DNA of 64,000 nucleotides from contig NC_133658.1 of assembly GCF_037893015.1 (NCBI RefSeq), forward strand, positions 885,157,477-885,221,476. The letters run 5' to 3'. Both the position numbers and the translations under genes were made by a program. This DNA is from Macrotis lagotis. Its lineage: Eukaryota; Chordata; Mammalia; Peramelemorphia; Peramelidae. How positions within the stretch are numbered: position 1 is the stretch's first letter; each line of letters opens with the position of its first letter. Shown here piece after piece: positions 21,899-33,044 of the stretch. The notes beneath the pieces are model-generated. The model saw only the letters and a list, made by a program, of their open reading frames with translations, was not told where the DNA came from and ran no database searches.

Positions 21899-24357
21899 CA
21901 TTTTGTACAGGATTTTGTCAAAACTCTACAACACTGATAATCTTGCAATAGGGTTAGATTTTCTATTATATTTCCATGTAAAACATTGCAAGTAAGCCCA
22001 AATACTCAGTTCAAAGAGGGGATAATTAAGGACTTGGAGATAAAGGGAAGTAATTCAAAGATTTACTCCTTTCAGGCTAGCCTAGGGATCCATTGTTTTG
22101 TTAATAGGTCTTGCCTTTCTGGGAAAGTACTTGTTTATTGACCTCGCCTCAGGAACTAGAAAACTGAGATGGGGGTAGGGGCATATGTCGCTTTGAGCTG
22201 TATAAGATATATAGTCATTGCAAAGGGAAGAATTTAATTATAAAACATATATCTCTATCCAAATTTCCTCTATTATATTCCCCTATAACTAATATGAACA
22301 AATTCACAATTTTTAATTTGGACAAACAACCTTAAGTCAAATTCCTTTCAAATATATAGGCTTTAAAGAGTTATATCACATGGTTAATCCATTCATTAGG
22401 AATAAATTAATTAAAATTGCCAAATCAGGTGGCTTAAATTTTGAAGAAGTTACATTTAAAAGGATATTAAAATCAGATGTCTTGGACTAAATTTCACTTA
22501 AAAATAGGACCAAATAAATTATACCTAGATTTCCCAGCTATTATAGAAATTCAATTTATAATTTCTTTTTTACAAATCAGATAACTTGACTTAAAAACCA
22601 TTTAAAACTCACAAGTTACCTAATAAGATACTAAATTTCGATTTAGCATTATTTTTGCATAACAGTTATGATAGAAGAATTCCATGCTGTACTTTTAAAA
22701 ATATTGCTTAACTAAATCCTTAATTTTTTTTTAAACCCAAGGGATTCTCCTTTCAAGGAGTTCCAGGTCTCTCATTCCCCATTTGCAATAACAATAAAAG
22801 ACTCTAGGAGGCATGAAGAGGCCTATGCTACTGTAGAAATGCACAAGTGGCAGTCTCTGGCTACTGGGAGAAACCAGACTGTTTAAAATTCTTTTCAGTT
22901 GAAGCCAATTAAGACTGGTCAGAGAAAACCCAATAAAGGTCATTACTTTAGGGCCAGATACAATGTTGGTTATCAACACAACAATTTGAAATTCTCAGAT
23001 GTTTAGTTTATGAGAGAATCTGTCCTTTAATAATCCTAGCTGTTATATTTACCAGTGTTTCTTAATATTATAACCTCTAGGACACTCAAAATACCATGAT
23101 CACAATTATGCCTTCTAAAAACTAAAAAAGCTTGAGTTAATGCAACATATTTTTAGTAATGCACAGAAGATCAAACCATATATATATATATATATATGAT
23201 TATCCAATTAAAAAGGGATCATATAACTTTAATACATATCTCAATGCATGCAATTCTGTTCCTATATTCTTCAGAAATGAATTTTGGATTAAATCAAACC
23301 CAATCTGGACGTATAGGTCCTTAACTTCTGATACATGAATTCTCTCCTTTTTTTTTTCTCCTACAAAACAAAACAAAAAAATCTTTTATTTCTGTAGTTT
23401 CTAACTGAAAAACAGTTAATAGCAGAACAGGATTTTCAGCTTCCATTTTTTCTTTCTTGAGAACTCATAGTGCTGTTTCATGAGGCTAGGATTTAATCTA
23501 CTTTAAACTTGAGTACATCCTAAACCACACAGTTCTCAGTAGAATGAAAATTTTGCACTGGTACAAGGTGTTGAGATTTATGGACATGGACTCTGACCTA
23601 GCCCCCACACACCCCAAGAAAGGCCCAGTTACCTCTTCTCAGTTCTCTGGGCCAGCAGAGACTAGTGACAAGCTGCTGGGGGGAAGCAACACAGAGATCT
23701 CTGATTCAAAATATTATTATTATTTGCTAATTAAGGTAAATCAGAAAATAATTTGGGGGCTGATGTTTTTAATCTTTTAAGCTATTCACAATCCAATCAA
23801 GTTCCTTTATCAATTTATGAAAAGTAATAAGATTTCTTTTAAAATTTAAAAATGTATATTTTAAAAATGTATCCAGTTTAACATTTTACATAAATAATCC
23901 CTAATTTGTAACCTTTAAAATACCCAATAAAAATCTAAATACCTCTCTATTATTGAGGCTCATTTTCTTAACACAAACTTAGCCTGCACTTTATTTCTTT
24001 CTTTCTTGGTTTTTTTTTTGATTCTCAGAGAGATAGAAAGGGATTCAGGAGAAAAATTTCCAAAGGGAATAAGATAAGAGAGAGTGATGGGGCTGCAAAG
24101 GTAGAGCTACACAGTCAGATTATCAGAACAGGAAAAACAAGGCTATTCTGAGAAAAAAAAATTCTATTTTTTTTTCTATTTTGCACTTAAGAAAAAGATA
24201 GAAAGGGAAAATACCACTCTCATTTCAGAGAGATAGCAGGCCACAGTTGGTCAGTCCAAATAGATACCAATAGCAATCACTCAGCTAGGAAACTCACTTC
24301 TCCCAGCTATAGAGGGGAAGGGGACTTCAGACACATGTACAATCTAGAAGTCTACAA

Positions 24358-24387
24358 CCCGGGGGGGGGGGGGGGGGGGGGGGGGGA
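24358..24387 (+). repeat. Poly-G tract of about 26
   Basis: CCC followed by 26 uninterrupted G. Very unusual length for a mononucleotide G run; the length may be uncertain in assembly. Confidence 0.9.
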
Positions 24388-25002
24388 GACAAAATCCTGC
24401 CAGTCAAAGGGACCAGAACTTAATGAAAGTTAGGAAGAAAAAAAGCAAAACCTTTTACTCCTTCAAAAATAATTTTCAGGAAAAATTGTTCTTTGGCTCC
24501 AAATTATGAGTTTTTGGAAAAGAAAAAGATCTAATTTCCCATTTCCTTGCTGTGAAATAGAAAGGGAGGGGAGATTGAAGGGGGGCACAGAAACATGCTA
24601 GCAAGTATGACCAGGGAATTTTGAGGAGGGACAGGTGTCTGCCTGTGTGATGCCAACAAAGGTAATAATCCCTAAAACCAAAGGTAAAATTGAGGGAATA
24701 TTTAATTTCCAAAGAAAACAACTGAGTTGAAAAAGTGGCAGCCTCCCCTTATTCCAAGGCCAGTTTTGACTAGGCTCAAAAACTGTCCTAGTCTTTTTTA
24801 GGAATCTCATAGGCAACGTTGTTAAAAGGGTCCATGCCGCCTACAAGTCATGCCCACCTTTGTCAACTTAAAACACTGGCTTGGCTCAGAATGATTTTAA
24901 AAAGTTACAGACCTCTTCTTCCCAAGGAGGACATCTAAATCCAGAAAGAGACTTGTCCCTCCCCAAAATTCCCATCCATCCCAGTCCACACAGCACCAAA
25001 AC

Positions 25003-25841
25003 TGTTCATCCTAAAACCATAAAAACCTTAAGAAAATAGGATTAAAATAAATAACAAAGTAGAGATTATATATGATGTTTTATTCTCTGGGATTTGCCAT
25101 TAACCTATAGGTGGAGGCCATTCTAGTAATGACCACCCCAAGCTGAGGGAGATCAGAAAACTTATATAGCAACAATGGGGGGGGGGGGTAAAATATACAA
25201 GAGTAGACAAAAACTTTAAACTTCCCTGGAGACCATTCTATTATATGATATCAAAGAGAACCAGGGCAGTTAGGCGGTGCAGTGGATAGGATATTGGCCT
25301 TAGATCCAGGAGGTTAAGAGTTCAAACTCAACCTCAGAGACTTGACACTAGCTGTGTGACCTTGGGGAAGTCATTTATCCCTGATTGCCTCACATCTAGG
25401 CCCATCTCCAGACATCCTGATTCATCTCTGGCCACTGGACCCGGATGGCTCTGGAGTAGAAAGTGAAGCTAGTGACTTAGCATAGACCCCTCTTCATTCG
25501 AATCTAATTCACTTGCTTGTCATAGCATCACCTCCCTGATGTCATGGTCTTCTCCAAGAATGAAAGACAAACATCACCATCAAAGAGAAACATCCTTCTT
25601 TGATGCTCTCTTGCCTGAGAGAAATAACATTTTTTATAAGTTTAAGTACTAGGAGGGCAGGGAAAATATTCCTTTCCAGGTCTAAAGGACACAATTCTTT
25701 CCTGGACAGAACAAGTCTTTCTTTCAGTCTTAAGGAGGACACATTCCATTCCTCACAATAGCTAAGAAAATCAACTTTTGACCAGGAATATAGTTATTAA
25801 AAACTTATAGTGATTATTATTTTTGTTATTACACTTTGACA
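25003..25841 (-). mobile_element. 5' LTR of the fossil retrovirus (right copy)
   Basis: Partner of the copy at 19.0-19.8 kb. Has the recognisable TATA-type box and polyA signal on the minus strand, and an independent SINE insertion at 25264-25575. Confidence 0.6.
25264..25575 (+). repeat. Long SINE inserted in the right LTR, with TSD
   Basis: AGGGCAGTTAGGCGGTGCAG, CTAGCTGTGTGACCTTGGG, CTCTGGCCACTGGACCCGG, CCTCCCTGATGTCATGGTC. ATCAAAGAGAA occurs on both sides (about 25250 and 25580). Confidence 0.88.
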
Positions 25842-25879
25842 TATACCAAGTATTTAAATACAAGACACTTGGGGGAGGG

Positions 25880-26220
25880 GAGGAAATCTACCCATTGGGA
25901 GGCATTTGGAAAGACTTCATGCAGAAGTTGTACATAAGCTGCATCTTAAAAGGAAGGCAGAGGGGGCGGCTAGGTGGCATAGTGGATAGAGCACTGGCCT
26001 TGGGGTCAGAGTACCTGAGTTCAAATCTAACCTCAGACACTTAATAATTAGCTAGCTGTGTGGCCTTGGGCAAGCTACTCAACCCTATTGCCTTGCAAAA
26101 AAAACTAAAAAAAAAAAAAAAAAAAAAGGAAGGCAGAGATTTTGAGGGGGACTTAGAGAAGAAGGGAGTGCTTTCCACGCAAAGGTTGAGATAGGAGATG
26201 AAGTATTGTGTAAAAGGCAT
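25880..26220 (+). repeat. Mid-size interspersed repeat interrupted by a SINE
   Basis: GACTTCATGCAGAAGTTG, AAGCTGCATCTTAAAAGG before, and GGAGTGCTTTCCACGCA after the SINE resemble a common marsupial repeat body. Name not assigned. Confidence 0.45.
25963..26126 (+). repeat. WSINE1-type SINE with TSD
   Basis: GGGGGCGGCTAGGTGGCATA to CTATTGCCTTGCAAAAAAAA. AAAGGAAGGCAGA flanks both ends (left about 25948, right about 26125). Confidence 0.95.
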
Positions 26221-26269
26221 TCTTGAAAATCTCTAGTCCAATTTACACCTGAACAAGACTGTTCTACAA

Positions 26270-26440
26270 CAAATTTACTAGCTGGGTGACCCTGGGCAAG
26301 TCACTTCACCTTGTCTGCTTCAGTTTCCTCATGTGTAAAATGAGCTGGAGAAGGAAATGACAAAACCACTCCAGCATCTGCCAGAAATAAAAAAATCCAA
26401 ATTGGGTTACAAAGAGTCAAACACAACTGAACAACAACAA
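26270..26440 (+). repeat. Mar1-type SINE, 5' truncated, in L3
   Basis: TACTAGCTGGGTGACCCTGG to ACACAACTGAACAACAACAA. ACAAATTT flanks both sides and the L3 sequence resumes afterwards. Confidence 0.9.
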
Positions 26441-26999
26441 ATTTCTGGGAAGCTTTTCCTGATATCCAATCTAACTCTGTCTTTTGTACTTTCTATCTGG
26501 GGTGCCCCTGTTTCTGCCCTCTGGGTCCAACCAGGGCAAGTCTAATCTTTCTTCCATTTAAATTTGCAGAATACTTGAAAACAGCTGTCATTCCCCATCC
26601 TCTCCCAAGTGTTCTCTGGGCTAAAAATGTCCAGTTTGTGAGCTGTTGTTAGTCATGGCAAAGATTCAAGAACCTTCCTTATTGAGGTTGCCCTTATCTA
26701 TCTGCTCTTCAATCCATCAGTGGTGTTTTTCAGTCCCAGTGCCCAAACTAAATTCAGTACTGCAGTGTAGTCAGTTCAGAGCAGGGGAGAGGGAGGTTCT
26801 CACCTCTTCACTCCTGGGAGCACTACCTCTCTTAATGAAGCCAAAATGCATTAGTTTTTGTAGCTGCCACATCACTTCACTGACTCCTATTGAGCTTGCA
26901 CTTTATTAAAACCCTCCAGATCTTTTTTCAGAAAAATTGTCTAACTGTGCCTCCTTCATCTTGGATTTGTCATCTCTAGAAAGGTCCTCCAAAGAAATC

Positions 27000-27140
27000 T
27001 CCTCATTTTATAGATGAGATACCAAGCAAGTAAGGAATTTTATCCAAAATCAAAATATTAAGTGGAAAAACAAAGATTTGCCCCACCCCAGGCCCTTTGG
27101 CTTCAAATCCAGAATTCTTTCCACTGAACCAAGCTTCCTT
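27000..27140 (-). repeat. MIR inserted in L3
   Basis: CCTCATTTTATAGATGAGAT, GCTTCAAATCCAGAATTC and TTTCCACTGAACCAAGC on the minus strand. Confidence 0.6.
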
Positions 27141-27191
27141 CTTACCATGGAAGAGGGATTTTTTTTAACCTAATTGTAAGACTTTACATTT

Positions 27192-28165
27192 GCTTTTGTT
27201 CAGTCATATCCAACTCTTCATCACCCCATATGGAATATTATTTTTTTATTTCTTAAAAATTTATTTACTTTTGAATTTTATAATTTTCCCCCTAATCTTG
27301 CTTCCCTCCCCCCACCCCCCACAGAAGGCAGTCTCATAGACTTTACATTGTTTCCATGCTATACACTGATCAAAATTGAATGTGTCTAGAGAGATATCAT
27401 ATCCTTAAGGAAAAAAATAAAGTATAAGAGATAGAAAAATTACATAATAAGATAAGGTTGTGTTTTTTTTAATTAAAGGTAATAGTCTTTGTTCTCCATA
27501 ATTCAGATGGTATTTTCCATCACAGATACCCCCAAATTGTGCCTGATTGTTGCACTGATAGAATGAGCAAGTCCTTTAAGGTTGATCATCACCCCCATGT
27601 TGCTGTTATGGTGTACAATGTTCTCAATGTTCTTCTGGTTCTGCTCATCTTGCTCAGCATCAGTTCATGTGAATCCTTCCAGGCTTCCCTGAATTCCTAT
27701 CCCTCCTGGTTTCTAATAGTAGAAGAATAGTATTCAGTAATATACATATACCATAATTTGTTCAGCCATTCCCCAATTGTTGTACTTTTACTCAATTTCC
27801 AATTCTTTGCCACCACAAACAGAGCTGCTATGAATATTTTTGTACAAGTGATGCTTTTATCCTTTTTTATGATCTCTTCAGGTTATAGACTCAGTAGTGG
27901 AATTGCTAGATCAAAGAGTATGCACATTTTTATTGCCCCTTGGGCACAATTCATATGGAATATTCTTGGCAAAGACACTGGAGTGATTTGCCATTTCTTT
28001 CTCCAGTTCATTTTTACAGATGAGGAAACTGAGGCAAACAAGATGACATGATTTGCCCAGAGCCAGACAACTAAAAAAGTGAAAAGGATCAGATTTGAAC
28101 TCAGAAAGATGCATCTTCCTGACTCCAAGTCTAGCTCTCTAGCCACTGGGCCACCAAGCTGCCTC
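27192..28165 (-). repeat. Mar1-type SINE in L3, split by an L1
   Basis: Left part 27192-27239 (TTTTGTTCAGTCATATCCAA), right part 27952-28165 (TTCTTGGCAAAGACACTGG, GATGAGGAAACTGAGGC, CCACTGGGCCACCAAGCTGC). The target duplication AAGACTTT(A/G)CATTT is at 27178-27191 and 28166-28179. Confidence 0.93.
27240..27951 (-). repeat. L1 3' end inserted in the Mar1 SINE
   Basis: Antisense L1 3' UTR: CCACAGAAGGCAGTCTCATA, TTAAGGAAAAAAATAAAGT, CCAAATTGTGCCTGATTGTT, TTGCTGTTATGGTGTACAAT, CCATTCCCCAATTGTTG. A 13-bp perfect target duplication CATATGGAATATT is at 27227-27239 and 27952-27964. 5' truncated. Confidence 0.95.
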
Positions 28166-29579
28166 AAGACTTTGCATTTTAGGGCTATTAAATTTCATCT
28201 CATTGGATTCAGTTCAATTTTCTAATTTGTCATGATTTTTCAGGATCATGGCTACTATCATCTAGTCATTTAATTATCCTTCCCTATTTTGTGTTACTGG
28301 AAATTTGGAAAGGGTATTATTACCTTATACCTTTATCCTGGTTACTGATAAAACTGAAAACAACACAGGGCAAAGCACACCACGCTGGGGTACTTTCCTG
28401 GAGACCTCGTGCCAAGTTGACATTTAACGATTAACAAGTGCTATTTAGGCCTGGTGATTCAACCAGTTCCAAGGTCATCCACTTCTATCTAGCCCATATT
28501 TCTCCCTCAAAGGCAACATGAGATATTGAAGTTGAGAAGAGGAGAGAAGAGAAAAGAAGAGAAGAGATCAGTTTATTTGGAGGTCACTGTTAGGAGATGC
28601 AAAGGAACATCAGTAGACAGCTAAAGCCAAATACTTGCCTCCCTCTGTACTTCTATCCTGGGCAAGATGGAGAGAGAGAAGAGAAGAAACAAAATTTAAA
28701 TCTAGGTATAATATATCTTTAGCATAAAAGTGTCCTATCATTTTAGTAATTATCAAAAAATAAGTAATAATAAGTTTAGCCAGACATGCCCTGTGTCTGA
28801 AGAAGCCTGATAGAACTTATGATCACTGCTTCCTTTTTTTCTATAATAATCTCTATAATAATCTGTTCTAGCATTTAATCAGGAATTGGTCAAGGCCACT
28901 GATCTAAAATTTGAAGACATTCCTTTTCCTTTTTTTTTAAATTGAGACAATAGTTATCCTTCTCTGATCCTTTGATTCTATTCCCATTTCCAGAATCTAT
29001 TATCACTGTTAATGACTAGAAAATAGCAGTTACCAGTATTTTTGCAGCACCCAAAATCATAATTCCTCTAGTCCAGGTGACTTGAATTCACTGAGGACAC
29101 TTAGGAGCACTCACATTATCCATTTATTTTAGTATTGACTCCCTTTGGTCATTTTGATTTTGTCTTTTCCACCTAAAAGTCATTCTTTGTGGCCAAAAAA
29201 AAACACACACACACCCCAAAAAAACCAACCCAGAAATAAGAGTGGGAACAATGCAAGTATGCCTTTTCTTTACTGTTAGTTATCATTGTCCCATCAGCAT
29301 CTAGCAGTGATCCCACTGCTACTTTGATCTTTCTTTAGTGAAGATGAAAAAACATCCACCATTTTCTCTTTTTTGCTATTCTCAGCTGAGCCTGGTGATT
29401 TTCTTTTTACAAAGGAATATGAGTTAGTAGTTTGGGGAAATGATCTCCAATGATCCAATCCCTGAGACTGGATTATGCATGAAGGAGGAACCTGGGGGAT
29501 TTCTTAGAATTCATCGAATGTCTACACTAGCACTCTTCAGTTTTATATGGGCAGGTTTTTCCTGAGACATAGCATTCAG

Positions 29580-29765
29580 TTATACAAATGACCTTTACTA
29601 GACAGCTCTGGGACCCTGGACAAGTCATTCTGTCTTAGCTTCCTCAATTGTAAAATGGAGGTAATAGGACTTCTCTCAAAGGGTTGTTGTGAGGATCCAA
29701 TGAGATAATATTATGATGTGCTCAAGCACAGTATCTGACAAATAAATGCTTATTTTCTCCCTCCT
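29580..29765 (+). repeat. MIR
   Basis: GGGACCCTGGACAAGTCATT, TTCCTCAATTGTAAAATGG, GGGTTGTTGTGAGGATCCA, ATGTGCTCAAGCACAGTATC: full MIR consensus order. Confidence 0.85.
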
Positions 29766-30369
29766 TGACTCCTAATAAATGAGTTTTTGGAAGCCATGCC
29801 ACTGTGGAGGTCATGATCCTAGTGGCCAGTATTACCACACCCAATTTTACCTGAAGGGAGGAAAGAATGCAGGAACTCTAGTCATCCTCAACACCAACAT
29901 GGAATGTTACACTTAGCTTTCTTTACCAGTCTTGGCTCAGTTCTGTGTCTTAGTTCCCATCACTGTTCTTAGGGGACTATGCCACATGATTTTGTATTCA
30001 TCCATTGTTACTATCTGGGGGTTCCATATTATATGCATACCCTTGCCTTTTTTTTTTTTTGAAATCTAGGCTGATTGATAAGCTCTCTGTGCATTCATAT
30101 TTTTCTCATCAGATAAACTCATATTTTATTCTTCTAGAAACTGTTTCGCTTTGTATATTCAGAATTCCCTTCTGGGCTGACTTTGACTGTAGAATTTTAG
30201 TCCATGTTGTCTTAGCTATCCTTCCCGTGAATGCTATGAAATAAAATTTCCTCTCCTTTGTCACAAACACTAGGAGGAAGTGATTATTTCCCAATCATTT
30301 CCACCCCAGCTACCAATTCCTCCCCATTAGTGAGAATTAGACACAGAATAGAATGTCCCTTGCTTTGGA

Positions 30370-31263
30370 AAAATACAGGAGTCTAGATTCACTCTTTCAG
30401 AGCAAGGCTGACTTCCTCTAATGCCATTTGCTCCAGTGCACAATCTGGTGTGTTCCTATCACTTTTAATCATTGGTTACTGGCCCTTGTTTCCACTTTTA
30501 GCACTTAACATCAATTTATAAAAAAAGGTATATTAACTATGAAGATATGACAAGAGCAGAAATACAGATATTTTGTTGAAATACTTGGAGGCACACTCTC
30601 CCCTATATTGCCTTGGTCCCTGGGGAGGAGTTCAAACTTAAAAATAGTTTCCACATGGGATTGTTTTCATCAAGTTCACTTCCAAATGTAACATAGCCTC
30701 TGGTTGAATCTTTATCTCACCTGTGACTAGGCTAGGGCCCTCAGGTCATTCCTTAGAACCTTCCTACTAGACTGAGTCCTAAAGATCACTGCTTGAGGTC
30801 CAGTTATTGAGCTGGTTGGCCACAAAACCCAGCATAGACTCTGGTTACTATTCCCCTGGTGTCTCATTTTTCTGACCATTCCTCATACATAGGTCTAGCT
30901 GCCTCCAATCACCTATAATAGAAAATAAAACATGCAATAGAAGACAAAGGCAATAGCAGGGACCACACAGTGGTGACCCCAAAAGGGAGGTAAAAATCTG
31001 AGGAACTGTAAGACAAACCCAGGCAGGAAGGAGACACAATCTTGATTTGGCTGGTTAGTTCACCCCAGTTTGTGCTTTGCAGGCAGAGTTCATTTCTGTA
31101 TCTTGTGGTTTGCAGAGAAGAACCAACTACAGTTCCTAATTAAAGAGCAGGGCCTTTTCATTAAAATCATAATGTTCTTCCAGAAGCAGACCCTCTGGCC
31201 TTTTCCACATGGAGACTGTATTAGCCAAGGATACTGGACAGATTCACCAACCCCCACTTACAA
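30370..31263. repeat. Unnamed 0.9 kb repeat inserted in L3 (copy 1)
   Basis: Interrupts the L3 sequence, which resumes at 31264. Blocks such as CTTAACATCAATTTATAAA and ATTGAGCTGGTTGGCCACA have counterparts at 33.1-33.5 kb. Length and two same-direction copies would suit a solo LTR, but no convincing terminal TG/CA or signal could be placed. Confidence 0.45.
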
Positions 31264-31510
31264 CAAAATTATCATTAAGACAAGGCAGAGTTATTAACTG
31301 CTATGCTTTTGGCAGAGAGAATGAGAGTTCCAACAGATGCATGGATAATTGAAGACCCCCGTAATTGCAATATTATATCTCTCTGCCAGATTTGCAATCT
31401 CTTTCCTGAACTCATCAACTTTGTCTTTCTGTCCAGGTGACCTATAGTCTCTTCCAGTGAAAAATCACTACTGTTTGTGCCCCTATCCATCTTTTCAGTG
31501 TTATTCATTC

Positions 31511-31895
31511 AAAAGCTATAGCCCTGTTTCATGAGCTCTGGCAGATTCCAAGGGCTGGAAAGGTTTCAAGTCCTGTCTCTGGCTACAGTTTGTGGCTGCT
31601 TTCCTAGGGCCAATCTAGCTAAGAACACAGAGGCTCAGACTCAGGACACCGGCTGCTTTGTATGGAGCAACCACTGAAACAAAAAATACAAATATCACTG
31701 TTCCAATAAAGGGGGAAGTGGCAAAGGAAGAGGGACAGTGGGTTCTAAGAGTCCCATCATGTCTAGGCTGTATATAAATATGAACTTCTCAGAGGAGCAC
31801 TAGATATAGGTCTGATATAGGATATTCATGAACAGTCATAAACACTTATTTTGAAAAATAGAAATGCCTTGCGGAGACTTTTGGAGCATTCATAG
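31511..31895. other. Unassigned stretch
   Basis: No recognisable repeat or exon. Confidence 0.5.
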
Positions 31896-31899
31896 ACAG

Positions 31900-32010
31900 T
31901 CTTGAAGAAGGAAATGACAAACCACTTCAGTGTCTTTGCCAAAAACACCCCAAATGAGGTCACAAGGAGGCAGACACAACTAAAATGACTGAACAATCAA
32001 AAACCATGAA
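31900..32010 (+). repeat. Mar1-type SINE tail
   Basis: GAAGAAGGAAATGACAAACC, TGTCTTTGCCAAAAACACCC and AAAATGACTGAACAATCAAA. Confidence 0.8.
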
Positions 32011-32204
32011 TTTAGTTATTGGTAAGAATGAGGAACTTATCCTATGACTGACAAGTAGACAGTATTCTGGAAGAATTAAATTGTTTCAACTTTGATATTC
32101 TCTCTAAAAATGAAAAACAAAGCCAAGATAAAATTGTATTCAAATGGAAGAAAGGTTCACTGTTTTTAATTCTCACCAATTAGCCTGGCATATAATAAGC
32201 TGGG

Positions 32205-32435
32205 CCAACTAGTGATGCAGTACATAGTGTCCAGAACCTAGAGTTAGTAAGATCTGAGTTCAAATTCTGCTATGTGATTCTAGGCAGATCATTTACCCTC
32301 TGTCCACCTCAGTTTCCTCAATTATAAAATGGGTTATTGTGAGAATTATATTAGATAATATTTAAAACACTTAGTACTATGCCTGACACAATGGGTGCTT
32401 ATTAAATGCTTGTTTTCTTCCTTCCTTTGTAAAAG
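32205..32435 (+). repeat. MIR-type SINE
   Basis: AGTGATGCAGTACATAGTG, TATGTGATTCTAGGCAGATC, CCACCTCAGTTTCCTCAAT, ATAAAATGGGTTATTGTGAG, CACAATGGGTGCTTATTAA. Confidence 0.75.
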
Positions 32436-32444
32436 TTTTAAAAA

Positions 32445-32580
32445 GAGGCAGCTAGATGGTGCAGTGGACAGAACACTGGCTCTGGCATCAGGAGGACCTG
32501 AGTTCAAATTTGAACTCAGATATATAATACTTACTAGCTGTATGTCCTTGGGCAAGTCAGTTAACTGATTACCTTGCCCC
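32445..32580 (+). repeat. WSINE1-type SINE
   Basis: AGGCAGCTAGATGGTGCAGT to TTAACTGATTACCTTGCCCC. No long A tail. Confidence 0.88.
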
Positions 32581-32656
32581 TCCCTTCATGGGAAGACTGC
32601 TTGCCCTCAAGGAGCTTACATTTTCCCTAAGGAGAGAGGTAGAAGTACAACCTGAT

Positions 32657-32805
32657 GGGGCAGCTAGGTGCCAAAGTGGATAAAGCACTGGCCCTGGAGT
32701 CAGAAGGACCTGAGTTCAAATAAGGCCTCAGACACTTAATAATGACCTAGCCATGTGATCTTGGGGAAGTCACTTAACCCCATTGCCTTGCCAAAAAAAA
32801 AAAAA
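32657..32805 (+). repeat. WSINE1-type SINE with TSD
   Basis: GGGGCAGCTAGGTGCCAAAG to CATTGCCTTGCCAAAAA. AAGTACAACCTG flanks both ends (about 32644 and 32805). Confidence 0.95.
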
Positions 32806-33044
32806 AGTACAACCTGTCAATACTAAATGTATATGGAGCAATTATAACCTGAGTCTCTAACCTAGTCCAGACTATACATCTCCCCTGAAAGTTGGAAGGT
32901 CTTATGCAAAAAAAAAAAAAAAACTAAATAAAAAAGCCAAACTAGATAATTTTGATTACATTAAAAAGCTTTTGCAAAAAAAAAAAACCTAAATAAAAAA
33001 AATAGAAAATTGGAAGGTCCTTTGCCAATGCTATTGATTCATAC

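Larger units (their letters stand above)
18985..25842 (-). mobile_element. Fossil endogenous retrovirus with two LTRs, broken
   Basis: Two diverged direct repeats of about 0.5 kb (excluding SINEs) at 18985-19779 and about 25003-25841 bracket 5.2 kb. Minus-strand orientation is favoured: read that way each LTR begins TGTCAAAGTATAA, and the right copy has a TATATAAG box (25162-25169) followed by an AATAAA signal (25078-25083). A TGGTGC-containing stretch just inside the right LTR could be a tRNA-His-type primer site (weak). A gammaretrovirus-like (ERV1) affinity is a guess. Internal sequence is heavily decayed, and gag, pol and env are not recognisable by eye. The LTRs differ by very roughly one base in five, so the insertion is old, tens of millions of years. 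SINEs at 20748 and 21788 are later insertions. Confidence 0.6.
26222..31510 (-). repeat. Ancient L3/CR1 LINE, long antisense copy with nested insertions
   Basis: CR1-type ORF2 and 3' end traceable in consensus order on the minus strand: AGTCCAATTTACACCTGAAC (26233), TTCTGCCCTCTGGGTCC (26511), CACATCACTTCACTGACTCC (26868), CATCTCATTGGATTCAG (28196), ACTGATAAAACTGAAAACA (28345), CTTCCTTTTTTTCTATAAT (28829), GGTGACTTGAATTCACTGAG (29076), AGAATTAGACACAGAATAG (30332), ATGCATGGATAATTGAAGAC (31337), GACCTATAGTCTCTTCC (31439). Insertions: Mar1 pieces, MIR, an L1 3' end, a purine-rich stretch (28530-28690) and an unnamed 0.9 kb repeat (30370-31263). No intact frame. Very old. Confidence 0.75.

Noticed and set aside
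24598-24816. Minus-strand open stretch with a hydrophobic leader-like segment inside the fossil retrovirus
   Set aside because: Too short and degraded to assign to any retroviral gene; noted only as part of a broken element.
25963-26080. tRNA genes suggested by A- and B-box-like motifs in many places
   Set aside because: These are heads of tRNA-derived SINEs. They do not fold as complete tRNAs and carry SINE bodies and A tails.
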